Source: Candidatus Poseidoniaceae archaeon
Lineage (GTDB): Archaea; Thermoplasmatota; Poseidoniia; Poseidoniales; Poseidoniaceae
Reading direction: 5' to 3'
NCBI GenBank assembly: GCA_949373095.1
Contig: CASIBY010000018.1
Coordinates: 1-64,000, forward strand
DNA length: 64,000 bases
In this document: piece by piece, positions 21,542 to 31,461 of the stretch
How the letters are laid out: each line of letters begins with the position of its first letter
Position numbering within the stretch: the stretch's first letter is position 1
Position numbers and translations under genes: made by a program
The notes under the pieces: model-generated
Told to the model about the DNA's origin: nothing
The model's input: the letters and a program-made list of their open reading frames with translations, nothing else
Database searches by the model: none

Positions 21542-22413
21542 GAGGCGCCCGTTGGCTGGTGGATTCGCTTCGTGGGAAGCAACCGTTCAACAAGGCCCTC
21601 GGTCAACATTTTCTCGTTCACGATGACGTTCTCGAACGTACCGTTGCGTGGAGTGAAGTCTCTAAAGACGACCATGTTTTAGAAATTGGACCTGGCCCTG
21701 GTGTTCTGACTGAAGTTCTGTTAGAGACTGGATGCAAGGTAACTGCCATCGAACTTGATAGTGGGGCTTGTGAACACGTTCGCTCGATATTCATACCCGA
21801 ACTTGCGAGTGGAGCATTGACACTCATTGAAGGAGATGCCTTGAAGGTCCGTTGGCCCAACGACATCACTCGAATCGTTGCAAATATCCCATATCAAATT
21901 TCATCACCCCTCATCGATGTATTTACGCGCCATCATCGCAATCCACACACACAACCGTTGGAATCTGTGGTCATGCTGGTTCAAGAGGAATTTGCAGAAC
22001 GCGTGGTAATGGAATACGAAAGCGATGTTGGTTCACTCGGAATGGTCGTCGCTTTGGATTTTGAACCCGAAATGGGTGAACGCGTTGGACCTCACGCTTT
22101 CTCGCCCATGCCAAAGGTTCATTCTCGTTTGTTACGATTGACGACTCACGATGAAGAATGGCCCTGTGACCGTAGGTTGCTCGTCATGATGATTCACGCA
22201 GCATTCTCCCAGCGAAGAAAGAAATTGAAAGGCACCCTTCGCGCCGTCCCAAAACGTATTTCCAGAATCCCAGGATGGCATGCCGGTCGCTGGAAGAGTG
22301 CGTATGCATCTCTCCAAGACGACCCGCGCCTTGACCAACGCCCCGAGACCTTTGATATTGAAGACTGGGCGGAGTTGGGGGCTGATTTTGAGTCCGGTGA
22401 CCAAGAGGAATGA
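21538..22413 (+). CDS. ksgA: 16S rRNA dimethyladenosine transferase KsgA/RsmA
   Basis: NKALGQHFLVHDDVLERTV; VLEIGPGPGVLTEVLLE; RIVANIPYQISSPLI. Overlaps the DUF655 stop by 4 bp (ATGA). Confidence 0.92.
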   Translation: MRGARWLVDSLRGKQPFNKALGQHFLVHDDVLERTVAWSEVSKDDHVLEIGPGPGVLTEVLLETGCKVTAIELDSGACEHVRSIFIPELASGALTLIEGDALKVRWPNDITRIVANIPYQISSPLIDVFTRHHRNPHTQPLESVVMLVQEEFAERVVMEYESDVGSLGMVVALDFEPEMGERVGPHAFSPMPKVHSRLLRLTTHDEEWPCDRRLLVMMIHAAFSQRRKKLKGTLRAVPKRISRIPGWHAGRWKSAYASLQDDPRLDQRPETFDIEDWAELGADFESGDQEE

Positions 22414-22502
22414 GACTTCAAAAGGGCTAGATTGAGTGAACACTTGCGGCAGAGGCTTTTCTTAGGAGTGTCTGCTCGCCTAGACTTGTCGGAGGGGATG
22501 TT

Positions 22503-23591
22503 ATGGCAAAGAAGGACACATACTTAGCGCTATTACGCAGAGGTATTGACGATACAACTGCAAACCAACTCGCTGATGCGGGATTGAAAATTGGCGATTT
22601 GAAAAAGATCGACAAAGACATGCTCGTAGAAAATTACGGACTCAAAATAGAGATTGCTCGTGGTGTTATTGACATCATTACGGCTGGCCCTCAATCTCAC
22701 GGAAAGGAACGTTTTCTTTCCAAGGTTCTCGCTCCTGAAAAGAAACAAGAATCACGTATTGAAGAAATCAAATTCAAGCGAAAGCAAAAGGACGTTCTCA
22801 CTGAACTTGCAGAACAAAAAGAGCGTCTGAAAATCGCAAAGGTTGAGGCGTTTCGTGCTCAGAAACTCATCATGAACCGACTTGGTAAAACCGTTGAACT
22901 CATTGTCAAATTGGAGAACAATCTCCATGATGAAGGCAAAGACGACCAGAAGGTCAAGATTCGCGACCAATTGGAAACCCGTGGACTTGAAGCCGCCCGT
23001 GACCACGAAATGCTAGAACTTGAGGGCACACCTCAAGACATCGTAGATTTCCGACGAAACCACGTTCCATCACTTATCTTCCACGCATGCCCAAAATGCG
23101 GTGATGAATTGGACCCACGACAAGCTCGTGACCCCGACCAGCCAGAATCTTGGGCGTTCATCTGCTGGGAATGTGAAACCAGTTTTACTCCACAACTCAC
23201 CCTCAATGTTGAAACAATTCTTGATGGTGAAAAGCGCATCAGTATCGACCCCGACAAGGCGCCTCGCAACCCCGTTCCACCCAAGCCAGCAAGCATGGAC
23301 TTCTCTACGGTTAACGATTTGATCCGTCGCGATTTGGAACAAACCGGAGCAACCGCCGACCAAATGACCCGAGCGGTCGAAGAAAGCGTCGTAGCTGGTG
23401 GACTCATGGACATCAACGACTGGATTGACCAAACCCTCGCTGCGAAGAACTACATTCAGGCTCAGGAAGACCGTGAGGACTTCATCCTACGTACGGGGGC
23501 CGGTGCTACCAAGTTCAACAAGTGGATGAAGAAGGCTGGATTGTTCTTCAACAAACAAACGGGTCGCTGGACTCGTGAAAAGGGACGATGA
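22503..23591 (+). CDS. Uncharacterised protein: N-terminal helix-hairpin-helix-like segment, coiled-coil middle, CPKCG...CWEC zinc ribbon
   Basis: Full-length ORF; GIDDTTANQLADAGLKIGDLKKIDKDML; FHACPKCGDELDPR...FICWECETSF. Confidence 0.6.
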   Translation: MAKKDTYLALLRRGIDDTTANQLADAGLKIGDLKKIDKDMLVENYGLKIEIARGVIDIITAGPQSHGKERFLSKVLAPEKKQESRIEEIKFKRKQKDVLTELAEQKERLKIAKVEAFRAQKLIMNRLGKTVELIVKLENNLHDEGKDDQKVKIRDQLETRGLEAARDHEMLELEGTPQDIVDFRRNHVPSLIFHACPKCGDELDPRQARDPDQPESWAFICWECETSFTPQLTLNVETILDGEKRISIDPDKAPRNPVPPKPASMDFSTVNDLIRRDLEQTGATADQMTRAVEESVVAGGLMDINDWIDQTLAAKNYIQAQEDREDFILRTGAGATKFNKWMKKAGLFFNKQTGRWTREKGR

Positions 23592-23600
23592 GGAATCTCC

Positions 23601-23951
23601 ATGTCCGCTGGCACCACAAGCCTTCAAATGGATGGTGATGAGGTAAAACTCACCCCGTCAACAACCCCTGTTATTCGCTTTCTAAAAGGAGCAGAATTGC
23701 TTGGTCAATGCCCGGTTAACCCGGGGGAAACCATCGTGGACCATGCCGAGGCATGTGGCATTTCACTACCCACTAACTGCACCTCTGGAACATGTGGAAC
23801 CTGTATGGTCAGTTTGATTCTTGGTGAGGTTCCACTGCCTGAAGTTCTACCACCTGGTCTTGATGACTTCCTGGTGAGTGAGGGTGCTCGCTTGGGCTGT
23901 ATTGGAAAGCCTCGTGGCGATGTTGACATCGATATTCGCCCACCCTTGTGA
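23601..23951 (+). CDS. [2Fe-2S] plant-type ferredoxin
   Basis: CGISLPTNCTSGTCGTCMVSL...LGCIGKP cysteine pattern. Confidence 0.9.
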   Translation: MSAGTTSLQMDGDEVKLTPSTTPVIRFLKGAELLGQCPVNPGETIVDHAEACGISLPTNCTSGTCGTCMVSLILGEVPLPEVLPPGLDDFLVSEGARLGCIGKPRGDVDIDIRPPL

Positions 23952-23960
23952 GGGAGCACC

Positions 23961-24152
23961 ATGATTGGGGAATGGGGATTGACCGATTGGGCAATCGTCA
24001 TTCTTGATGTGATTGCAATTGTAATCGTCATCTTGTTCCTAAGAAAGAAAATTCAGAGCAAATTGAAGGAAGTTGAATTGCGTCAAGACTTCCACCTTCA
24101 ACAGAAAAAGGCTGCTCGTTTAGACGAAAAATCAAACCCTCCACGCGACTGA
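23961..24152 (+). CDS. Small single-TM membrane protein
   Basis: 63 aa; TM DWAIVILDVIAIVIVILFL then a charged tail; tightly spaced downstream of the ferredoxin. Confidence 0.5.
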   Translation: MIGEWGLTDWAIVILDVIAIVIVILFLRKKIQSKLKEVELRQDFHLQQKKAARLDEKSNPPRD

Positions 24153-24185
24153 AACCATTAGGGGAGGGAAACGCGAGGCCTCCTC

Positions 24186-25184
24186 ATGGCCGAACTTCAT
24201 TTGTACACGACCAAGTCGGGCCAAATGGCTGCTGACTCCTTCACTCTTAACGGACTGCTGGAAAGCATTCAGGGCCAAGGAATAGTTTGGTTGGATATCA
24301 ACCAACCTGACGATGAAGTGAAGGAATTTTTATCGTCGGTCATGGAGTTTGATGAACTGGCTGTTGACGACGTTTTCGGACACGCTGATACCGCTTCCTT
24401 ACGATTTGAAGACCACCGATTTATCGTCGTTACCGCACGAGATGGAGACCATCGTTTGGATACAGCGCCTGTGGCTGTTTTCGTTAAAAACGACATACTG
24501 ATTACCGTACGTCACACTGAAATTCCTGCTTTAACGACCTTTGCGCGGCGGTTCTTAACCAGTGATGAAGAAGACCTTGCGCTTGGAATCGATTACATGC
24601 TCTATGAGTTGCTGGATGCTATCGCAGACGATTGGTCTCCAATTTTCAGTCAAATTTCAAGTGATTTGGACCATCTTGAATTTCGAGTTTTTGACCCGTC
24701 CCAACGCTATGATGACTTGCTAGAAGGCCTTCACGACCTGAAGCGAAAATTACGTGAGGCAAACAAATCGGTTGAATCCCTTCACGCCGTAACCATGCGT
24801 CTGCTCAAGCCTTCAGAACGTCTCATCAGCGAAGGTGTAGAACGCTACATCAACGATTTGCACCAGTTGAGCATCGCCTTCATCAAGCGAGTCAACAATT
24901 ACTCAAACGGGGCGACCTCCACCCGAGATACCTACCTGAGCAACATCAGCCTCCAACTTTCAGAATCAAATGCAAAACTCACTGAAGTCATGACAACCCT
25001 CACCATCATCGGTGCGATCATGCTCCCGCTCACATTAATCGCTGGGATTTTTGGAATGAATAACGATGACCTACCCATTGACCGAGTTGGTGGTTTTTGG
25101 GGAATTATGTTCATAATGGTCATGTTTGCAGTGATTATGTTGACCTATTTTTGGCGTCGTGGTTGGCTCAACAACATCCGTTGA
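24186..25184 (+). CDS. corA: CorA-like Mg2+/divalent cation transporter
   Basis: C-terminal two TMs with TLIAGIFGMNNDD (GMN motif). Confidence 0.92.
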   Translation: MAELHLYTTKSGQMAADSFTLNGLLESIQGQGIVWLDINQPDDEVKEFLSSVMEFDELAVDDVFGHADTASLRFEDHRFIVVTARDGDHRLDTAPVAVFVKNDILITVRHTEIPALTTFARRFLTSDEEDLALGIDYMLYELLDAIADDWSPIFSQISSDLDHLEFRVFDPSQRYDDLLEGLHDLKRKLREANKSVESLHAVTMRLLKPSERLISEGVERYINDLHQLSIAFIKRVNNYSNGATSTRDTYLSNISLQLSESNAKLTEVMTTLTIIGAIMLPLTLIAGIFGMNNDDLPIDRVGGFWGIMFIMVMFAVIMLTYFWRRGWLNNIR

Positions 25185-25238
25185 ACCTCGTTCTGCGTCA
25201 ACCGATGATTCAAGAACCCTTGACCGCAACATCCTGTT

Positions 25239-26501
25239 GTGTCATCAGGGCCGCATACCACAACCGGTCCGCTGCCAATTGGGCAATTTGTCAAACTGGT
25301 TCAGTCAACCGTTAAGCAAGACCCGCTATTCCAACACCAAGCTCTCCGAGGAGAGGTTTCTCAATGGAACGTTCACAACGGAAACATCTACTTCAAACTC
25401 CGTGATGATGATGGGCAATTGGACTGTGTCATTTGGCGAAATGCCAGACTTAGCGTTGACCCATCCATCAAAGAAGGAAGCGATGTAGTTGTCATTGGGG
25501 GTTTGGACCTTTGGCCCAAACGAGGCAATCTTCAGTTGGTTGTGCGTAAGATAGAACCCGTGCAAACCGTTGGTGCTCTTGAAGAAGCAAAGCGGGCTTT
25601 GATTGAGGCTCTCAAACAAGAAGGTGCGCTTGACCGCCCGCGTATGGCCCTTCCAGGCATGCCCAAACACGTTGCCATAGTTACAGGTGCTGGGTCTGCT
25701 GCTCTTTCTGACATGAAGCGATTAATTTCCAACCGTTGGCCAGGATTGAGAACAACGGTCATTGGCGTGTTGGTTCAAGGTGACCGAGCAGTGAATGAAC
25801 TCGTTCGTGGACTCGCAGTCACACGAGCCTTGAGCCGCGCTGATTTGGCGGAAAAACTTGCCCTCCCTCCCGTTGATGTGGTCATCATTGGCCGAGGTGG
25901 TGGCTCTGTTGAGGATTTATGGGCGTTCAATCTTGAACCGGTTGCCCGTGCAATTCTTGCCAGCCCTGTTCCAGTCATCTCCGCCGTCGGTCATGAGCAA
26001 GATGTCCTCGTTTCGGATTTGGTAGCCGATGCTCGCGCCTCAACGCCATCGAACGCGGTTGAAATCTTGGTGCCCGACCGCCATAGTGTAATGATGATGC
26101 TTGACGATGTTGACATGCGAATGGGAGATGCTGTGAAGCGAAGGTTCGGTGAACTACGGCAACGTTTGATACTGCTCACCACACAACTCAAACACGCCCC
26201 GGGAAAGGGTGTATTTCGTGCAAAGGAGCACCTTGCTACGCTTGCTAACCGAATGAACCGAAGCGCTGAACATTCAATTTCAATTCAACAACAACGTTTG
26301 GCTCGCCTCGAAGCGACCCTTATTGCATCGCATCCCCATCGTGTTTTGGAACGAGGATATACCATGGTTCAGAACGATGATGGTGATGTTCTCACAACCT
26401 TAGCGAGCCTTCAACAAGGGCAAACCGTCAACCTTCAGTTCGCCGACGGTCGTGCTGCAGCCGATATTCACACTATTGAACCCAAGGAGGAAGAAAAATG
26501 A
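25239..26501 (+). CDS. xseA: Exodeoxyribonuclease VII large subunit
   Basis: OB-fold N-terminus; VAIVTGAGSAALSDM; DVVIIGRGGGSVEDLWAFN; ISAVGHEQDVLVSDLVADARASTPSNA. Confidence 0.93.
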   Translation: MSSGPHTTTGPLPIGQFVKLVQSTVKQDPLFQHQALRGEVSQWNVHNGNIYFKLRDDDGQLDCVIWRNARLSVDPSIKEGSDVVVIGGLDLWPKRGNLQLVVRKIEPVQTVGALEEAKRALIEALKQEGALDRPRMALPGMPKHVAIVTGAGSAALSDMKRLISNRWPGLRTTVIGVLVQGDRAVNELVRGLAVTRALSRADLAEKLALPPVDVVIIGRGGGSVEDLWAFNLEPVARAILASPVPVISAVGHEQDVLVSDLVADARASTPSNAVEILVPDRHSVMMMLDDVDMRMGDAVKRRFGELRQRLILLTTQLKHAPGKGVFRAKEHLATLANRMNRSAEHSISIQQQRLARLEATLIASHPHRVLERGYTMVQNDDGDVLTTLASLQQGQTVNLQFADGRAAADIHTIEPKEEEK

Positions 26502-26719
26502 CCGATGAAAAAATAACCTACGATGAAGCAGTACAACGCCTAGAATCCATAGTTGCTCAACTTGAGCGTGGTGGAAAGAACCTTGATGAAACACTCGCCA
26601 TGTTTGAGGAAGGGACCGAACTCTTACGCCAATGCCAGACCGAACTCTCTGAAGCAGAAGGGCGATTAGCAGAACTGAGACTGGATGAAGCAGAAAACTT
26701 GGTTGCCGAAGATGCGTGA
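26498..26719 (+). CDS. xseB: Exodeoxyribonuclease VII small subunit
   Basis: ITYDEAVQRLESIVAQLERGGKNLDETLAMFEEGTELLRQC; ATGA overlap with xseA. Confidence 0.93.
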   Translation: MTDEKITYDEAVQRLESIVAQLERGGKNLDETLAMFEEGTELLRQCQTELSEAEGRLAELRLDEAENLVAEDA

Positions 26720-26728
26720 GGAATTCTT

Positions 26729-27028
26729 GTGGCTGGACGAAAACATGCTGCACTTCAACGACGGGTAGCCCGCGTTCTGTCAACATGGAAGGACCCGCAC
26801 AACGACCGACCTTATCCAGAACTTGACATCATTCAAAACATCACCATTGCAGAAGACGGTGAAATCAATCTCACCATCAAACCCGCACGGCCTCACTGCC
26901 CTTGCTGCCTGCTTGACCTTGATGCTCTTCGCAAGCGACTTTGTGATGTCAAGGGCGTCAGTTTTGTCCATGCTGAAGTTGTTGGAGTCCCCGGTGCACC
27001 GCGGTGGACACGTAGCATCAATCGCTGA
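26729..27028 (+). CDS. Small CPCC-motif protein, possibly MIP18/DUF59-like
   Basis: PARPHCPCCLLDLDALRKRLCDVKGVSFVHAEVVG; family call tentative. Confidence 0.4.
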   Translation: MAGRKHAALQRRVARVLSTWKDPHNDRPYPELDIIQNITIAEDGEINLTIKPARPHCPCCLLDLDALRKRLCDVKGVSFVHAEVVGVPGAPRWTRSINR

Positions 27029-27878
27029 TGGCGGCTCGTTGGTGGACCTTTCTGAGGGCCAAGAACGCAGGAACGGACCATCCCAACACAGAGCCAAACC
27101 AAGCGACCAGTGTTCCTAAAACCACTCCATATGCAGGCAGTGACCACATGGCGAGATTCGCATAAATAGCAACACTGACACCACCCAACATCATCGGTCC
27201 GGCAGCACCCTGCGGAACAGTTGGCCCTTGTGCAATCCATAAGGCGACCATACTGGTGAGGAAAATGGCAGGGAAAACACTGGCTAAACCAGCCAGCAAG
27301 GGGAAGCCCAAACCAGCCAGCCAAACCGCGATGCCAATGGCGACAGCCGCCATCGTACCTCGAGAGACCAGCACCGTTTTGGAAACTGCTTCGCTTCCCT
27401 TGGGTGTTGGCTGAGGTCGCCTGTTGAAGGCTGCGGCGATGATCACCAAAAGGATCAGTCCGACTGCAGCAAATTCCTGTTCCGAAAGGAGCATGCCGAC
27501 GACCGTGTTTTGGAGGATAAACCACACGCCTATGCCCATAACACACCAAAAGGCAAGGGCGCATATGGTGGTCAAAAGAAGCGGATGGGAGGCGTTAGAA
27601 AACCAACGTGGGAGCACCAGCCACGCCCCCAAAAACAGCGCGTTGAGCAACATTCCAAGAGGCACCACCATCATGCTACTGACGATTTCGTCTTCGCCAC
27701 CGGCGAGGTACATCCCAATACCTGCAGGAACAATGGTAGAAGGAGCCGTGCCGAGGAAACCGCCAACAAGGCCGCCCCATTTCTCAATAGCAACGGTGAC
27801 CGCTGTTGCAACCAGGCCGGCCAGTAGTGCCGAAAGAAGAATGGAAGATGCAAGCATTAAATCAACCCTCATTCTCAA
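27018..27878 (-). CDS. Multi-pass integral membrane protein
   Basis: 286 aa with about eight hydrophobic segments; no family recognised. Confidence 0.6.
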   Translation of the reverse strand: MRMRVDLMLASSILLSALLAGLVATAVTVAIEKWGGLVGGFLGTAPSTIVPAGIGMYLAGGEDEIVSSMMVVPLGMLLNALFLGAWLVLPRWFSNASHPLLLTTICALAFWCVMGIGVWFILQNTVVGMLLSEQEFAAVGLILLVIIAAAFNRRPQPTPKGSEAVSKTVLVSRGTMAAVAIGIAVWLAGLGFPLLAGLASVFPAIFLTSMVALWIAQGPTVPQGAAGPMMLGGVSVAIYANLAMWSLPAYGVVLGTLVAWFGSVLGWSVPAFLALRKVHQRAAISD

Positions 27879-28197
27879 TGCACGTCATCAATCGTTCAAC
27901 TGTGCCACCTGGCCATTGGTCAACCGGTGTACCGTACTGGAACAGTACGTTGAATGGAATGAATGAGATGTGTTCGGTCCACTGGTGATCCCTACAAAAT
28001 TGCTGCCCGACCTTTGAATCAAGGTCCAAATGAACAACGTTGAGGAGCGCTTCGATTTTGGATTCCGGAACCCACTGTGTCAACACCTCCCTCCATGCTT
28101 TGCAGTCGTCGCAAGAATCGCGACCAATCACGACCAAGAGAAGGGGTTGAGCCGCCAAATCGCTGTAACCGGCTTCTGTAAGGTCATTTTGTTCCAT
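27862..28197 (-). CDS. Thioredoxin-like protein (CDDC motif)
   Basis: LLLVVIGRDSCDDCKAWREVL...FIPFNVLFQYGTPVDQWPGG. Confidence 0.6.
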   Translation of the reverse strand: MEQNDLTEAGYSDLAAQPLLLVVIGRDSCDDCKAWREVLTQWVPESKIEALLNVVHLDLDSKVGQQFCRDHQWTEHISFIPFNVLFQYGTPVDQWPGGTVERLMTCIENEG

Positions 28198-28227
28198 GAG
28201 ACCACCCGTTTGGCACCCTTACAAGAA

Positions 28228-29070
28228 TCAAGCGAAGGGGTCGATATGGACAATGTCTTGAAGGTCAATCACTTTCGCATCTCGTTCTTGTGCCTGCGAG
28301 GCTGCACGTGTGAGCATGGAGCGCATCCAACCCAGTGACATCATGCCGCGCATTTTGTTGATTGATTCGATGAAATGAACTGGATTACTGCCGAGTTGTG
28401 CATGCTTTCGGATGTCTGCTTCCAATTCTTCAAGTACCATGGTGTAGGTGTCAAGAAGTTCTTCAAGAGCATCTTTTGTCACGGTCATTTTCGCAATACT
28501 GCGGGCCATTGAAAGAAGAGATGATGCTGTGACAATGCCTCCACTTTGACTAGCGACAAAATCCATGGTTGCAGTTTCTTCTTCTTCCTCAAGCGTACTT
28601 TCTGAATCCTCGTCATCAAGACCAAGTCCTGCTACAGCTTTCTCAAGGTGGCGAGGTTTTATGGTGGCAACTCTGTCTTTTGATGCTGCATCTTCTGCAT
28701 GACGCAAGAGTTTGGAGAGATGGCTCTCAACGTGTTCAATTCCAGCCTGAACAGCCGCCGAGCCGACGGAATCAATGTTGTTAATTCGGTCGATCATCAA
28801 CTCTCGTGTTCGGTTGTAATTCAAGCGACTACGTTGTGGGTCGTCAAGCGTTTTTCGCTCAGAGTCTTGGTTCAGTGTCTCCTCTTCCATTTGAGGAACA
28901 ACTCGGTCCAATTCTTCACAAAGAAGTTCAACAAGACGCTGTTTAACCGCTCCTGAAAGTCGCATCTCGGTGTAATGTGAAGCGACTGCAGCGATGTGAC
29001 TCGGCGAATACGGCTTGGCTACCATGTACCCACTGGGACTCCAGCGAACCTTGAATGATGTGGTCGTCAA
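28228..29070 (-). CDS. Uncharacterised protein with histone-fold-like segments
   Basis: SVGSAAVQAGIEHVESHLSKLLRHAEDAASKDRVATIKPRHLEKAV and ARSIAKMTVTKDALEELLDTYTMVLEELEADIRKHAQ...KVIDLQDIVHI resemble histone-fold alpha1-alpha2-alpha3 patterns. Confidence 0.5.
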   Translation of the reverse strand: MTTTSFKVRWSPSGYMVAKPYSPSHIAAVASHYTEMRLSGAVKQRLVELLCEELDRVVPQMEEETLNQDSERKTLDDPQRSRLNYNRTRELMIDRINNIDSVGSAAVQAGIEHVESHLSKLLRHAEDAASKDRVATIKPRHLEKAVAGLGLDDEDSESTLEEEEETATMDFVASQSGGIVTASSLLSMARSIAKMTVTKDALEELLDTYTMVLEELEADIRKHAQLGSNPVHFIESINKMRGMMSLGWMRSMLTRAASQAQERDAKVIDLQDIVHIDPFA

Positions 29071-29077
29071 GGATGGC

Positions 29078-29341
29078 TCATTCTGTCAAGCCATCGTCTC
29101 GTCCCATCACTTGGCTGAATTCCCATGCGTGAAGGCACTCATGGCCTCCAAGAAACCCACCTGCTTCTCGGGAGGGGCCAATGAATTCTGCTGTACACAT
29201 CTGGCAAAATACATTGACAATGAGTTCGTTGAAATAGGTCCCGTTGGGAGTTGATCGCTTGACGATTCGTTTACCTACGTCTTCGTGCGTCCAACCTTCT
29301 GTTTTCTCACATACGTCATTCTCTGTTTGTTCTTGCGTCAT
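29078..29341 (-). CDS. Small Cys/His-containing protein of unknown function
   Basis: MTQEQTENDV... start at 29341; FCQMCTAEFIG...GGHECLHAWEF. Confidence 0.45.
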   Translation of the reverse strand: MTQEQTENDVCEKTEGWTHEDVGKRIVKRSTPNGTYFNELIVNVFCQMCTAEFIGPSREAGGFLGGHECLHAWEFSQVMGRDDGLTE

Positions 29342-29343
29342 TC

Positions 29344-30645
29344 TTACCACTCCATCAACCAAGGCAGGCCTCCGCCTGCTGTAATTGGGCACATGCCTTC
29401 TTCGTCACGCACCCAAGTATCTTCTGAACCAACACTTCCTTCGGCGTAGACAACTTTTGGCTCAATCGCCATCGTCCCGCCAACAGGCAACGGGCGGTCA
29501 AACCCTGCTGCAACAACAGGTGATTCGTCCAATTGCAGTCCAATTGAATGTCCAAGGAATCGGCTTTGGTCTGGAGATGTGCCCATCAAATGGTCACTAT
29601 AACCGAGTTCAACGGCTAAGGCAAATCCTTCTTCCCAAGCGTCACTACAGGGGCGGCCTTGGTCGAGAACATCAACGACGGTTTCTTTCACTGAGACCAT
29701 GTCTTCCAAACGTTGATTCCATTCTGGTGAAAGTGAACCTGCAACAAAGATTCGGGTCGCATCAACCATGTATCCACGATGTGCGTGAACGAGGTCCACC
29801 AAAACCGGCTCGTTGAGTTTCACCTTGGTGAATCCTGAACCCATACCGGAAAGTGGATGAGCACCAGTTCCCCCAATTGCAGAATCAAAGAATGACGGAA
29901 TGCCGCCAGCGCGCCCTGCAACGATTACGCCTCGGTCACATTGAAGCGGATAGCGCCGCATCTGAACGTTACCTCCGAAGCCTTCGCTACGACTGACTGC
30001 TTCGGCTGCAGCCACCATATCGAGTTCAGTCATTCCTTCGCCTCCAACGGCGTGGACCGCCTCAAACATGCGGAATTGAACTGCGGCTGCCGTTTCCATT
30101 TGTTCTAATTCCCAAGCGGACTTAACTTCACGCTGGGCGTGAACGATTGAGGTGATATCTGGGGCATCGCCAAGTGATGAAAGGGCGCTAGCAAACCGTG
30201 CTGTGAATGTACCTGGAGCTTCTCCGAATTGGAGGCCAGGGGCGTTGGTAACACCTCGCTCTCGGAGGGTTTCTGCAAGTGATGAAAGGCGTGGGAATGC
30301 AATAACTTCGTGCGGGGTATTGTCTCCACCTGCTTCGAACTCAGCTCGCTTAAATGAGCGACGGACGAAACTCACTGGACCGTTTCCACCAGCTTCCACA
30401 CTCCCGCCAGAGCCGGCTGCAGGGATGAAGAAAGAACCGTCCTGCCGACCACCTGAATAGTAATACAAATCCACAGGATGTTGGATAAGGGCTCCAGCAA
30501 TTCCTGCCTCTCGCAGCAGGTTGGCAAGTCCAGTTTGTCGGTGTGCGAGTTCGGAAACAGGAACACGCCAATCTTCCCCCTCGGGCCCAACCAAATCATC
30601 GGTTGTCCAAGTCGTCATAGTCCAATGTGGACGGCGACCGTTCAA
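29344..30645 (-). CDS. M24 family metallopeptidase (Xaa-Pro dipeptidase-like)
   Basis: DLYYYSGGRQDGSFF; VLVDLVHAHRGYMVDATRIFVAG; FLGHSIGLQLDESPVVA; GGTMAIEPKVV (creatinase/prolidase fold). Confidence 0.85.
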   Translation of the reverse strand: MNGRRPHWTMTTWTTDDLVGPEGEDWRVPVSELAHRQTGLANLLREAGIAGALIQHPVDLYYYSGGRQDGSFFIPAAGSGGSVEAGGNGPVSFVRRSFKRAEFEAGGDNTPHEVIAFPRLSSLAETLRERGVTNAPGLQFGEAPGTFTARFASALSSLGDAPDITSIVHAQREVKSAWELEQMETAAAVQFRMFEAVHAVGGEGMTELDMVAAAEAVSRSEGFGGNVQMRRYPLQCDRGVIVAGRAGGIPSFFDSAIGGTGAHPLSGMGSGFTKVKLNEPVLVDLVHAHRGYMVDATRIFVAGSLSPEWNQRLEDMVSVKETVVDVLDQGRPCSDAWEEGFALAVELGYSDHLMGTSPDQSRFLGHSIGLQLDESPVVAAGFDRPLPVGGTMAIEPKVVYAEGSVGSEDTWVRDEEGMCPITAGGGLPWLMEW

Positions 30646-30726
30646 AACCCAATCGGAAATAAACAGTATGCCTAGGTGGTAAAGTTGAAAAAATATAAAC
30701 CACTAGAAACCCATTATGACGAATGA

Positions 30727-31461
30727 ATGGTTCAAGCCACTTATCGTTGGGGATTCATTTTCGTGTTCGCACTTACCACGGTCATTCATTCAAGTTCAAA
30801 CCAATCAGGAAATGATGGAGAAGGGGGTTTTGAAGAGGTATCTCGGGGTGAAAGCGGTCAGTTTGAAACGGGCGACCCACCACGGCAATGGATACACGTC
30901 TTCTTTGACAATATTCAACCAAACTGCACTTATGGTGATAAAATCGAATTTGAGTTCGTGAATTCCAGCGGCGTAAGCATGGTCCCTGAGGATTGGGTTT
31001 GTAAGGACTCAAAAGAAAATTTGTTGATGACCATTACACTCAATAGAACTCAGGAAACCTTCGACTATACCTCAAATCACGAAATGAGAATTTACACCGC
31101 TGACATTTCGGTACTACAAGTCCACCAAGCGTGGGATAGCAGTTCATTCAATGGAGGACTTGGTTGTTATGGGATGTGTTGTGGATTGCTATTCCTTCTC
31201 TATGGAAGCGTAAAAGGTTTCAACGAAATGAGACAACCTGCAGTAACCACAACCAACTCTACGTTCTCAGATAGAGAAAGTTCCAAGAGAAGCAGAAAGG
31301 CCAAATCAAATTTCTACATGCCAGTCCCGCCACCTAAAGCGATCAAAGAAACGCTCGGTGATGAAGGAGCAACAACAATTGAAACCCCTGTGCTTGAGTC
31401 CATCCCTGAGCCGGAACAATCATCAATCCCTTGGGAAAATATTGAGGACATCAATGAGTGA
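30727..31461 (+). CDS. Membrane protein with signal-like N-terminus and one internal TM
   Basis: 244 aa; [20 protein letters not shown]; basic juxtamembrane region. Overlaps the convergent methyltransferase by ~11 bp. Confidence 0.5.
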   Translation: MVQATYRWGFIFVFALTTVIHSSSNQSGNDGEGGFEEVSRGESGQFETGDPPRQWIHVFFDNIQPNCTYGDKIEFEFVNSSGVSMVPEDWVCKDSKENLLMTITLNRTQETFDYTSNHEMRIYTADISVLQVHQAWDSSSFNGGLGCYGMCCGLLFLLYGSVKGFNEMRQPAVTTTNSTFSDRESSKRSRKAKSNFYMPVPPPKAIKETLGDEGATTIETPVLESIPEPEQSSIPWENIEDINE

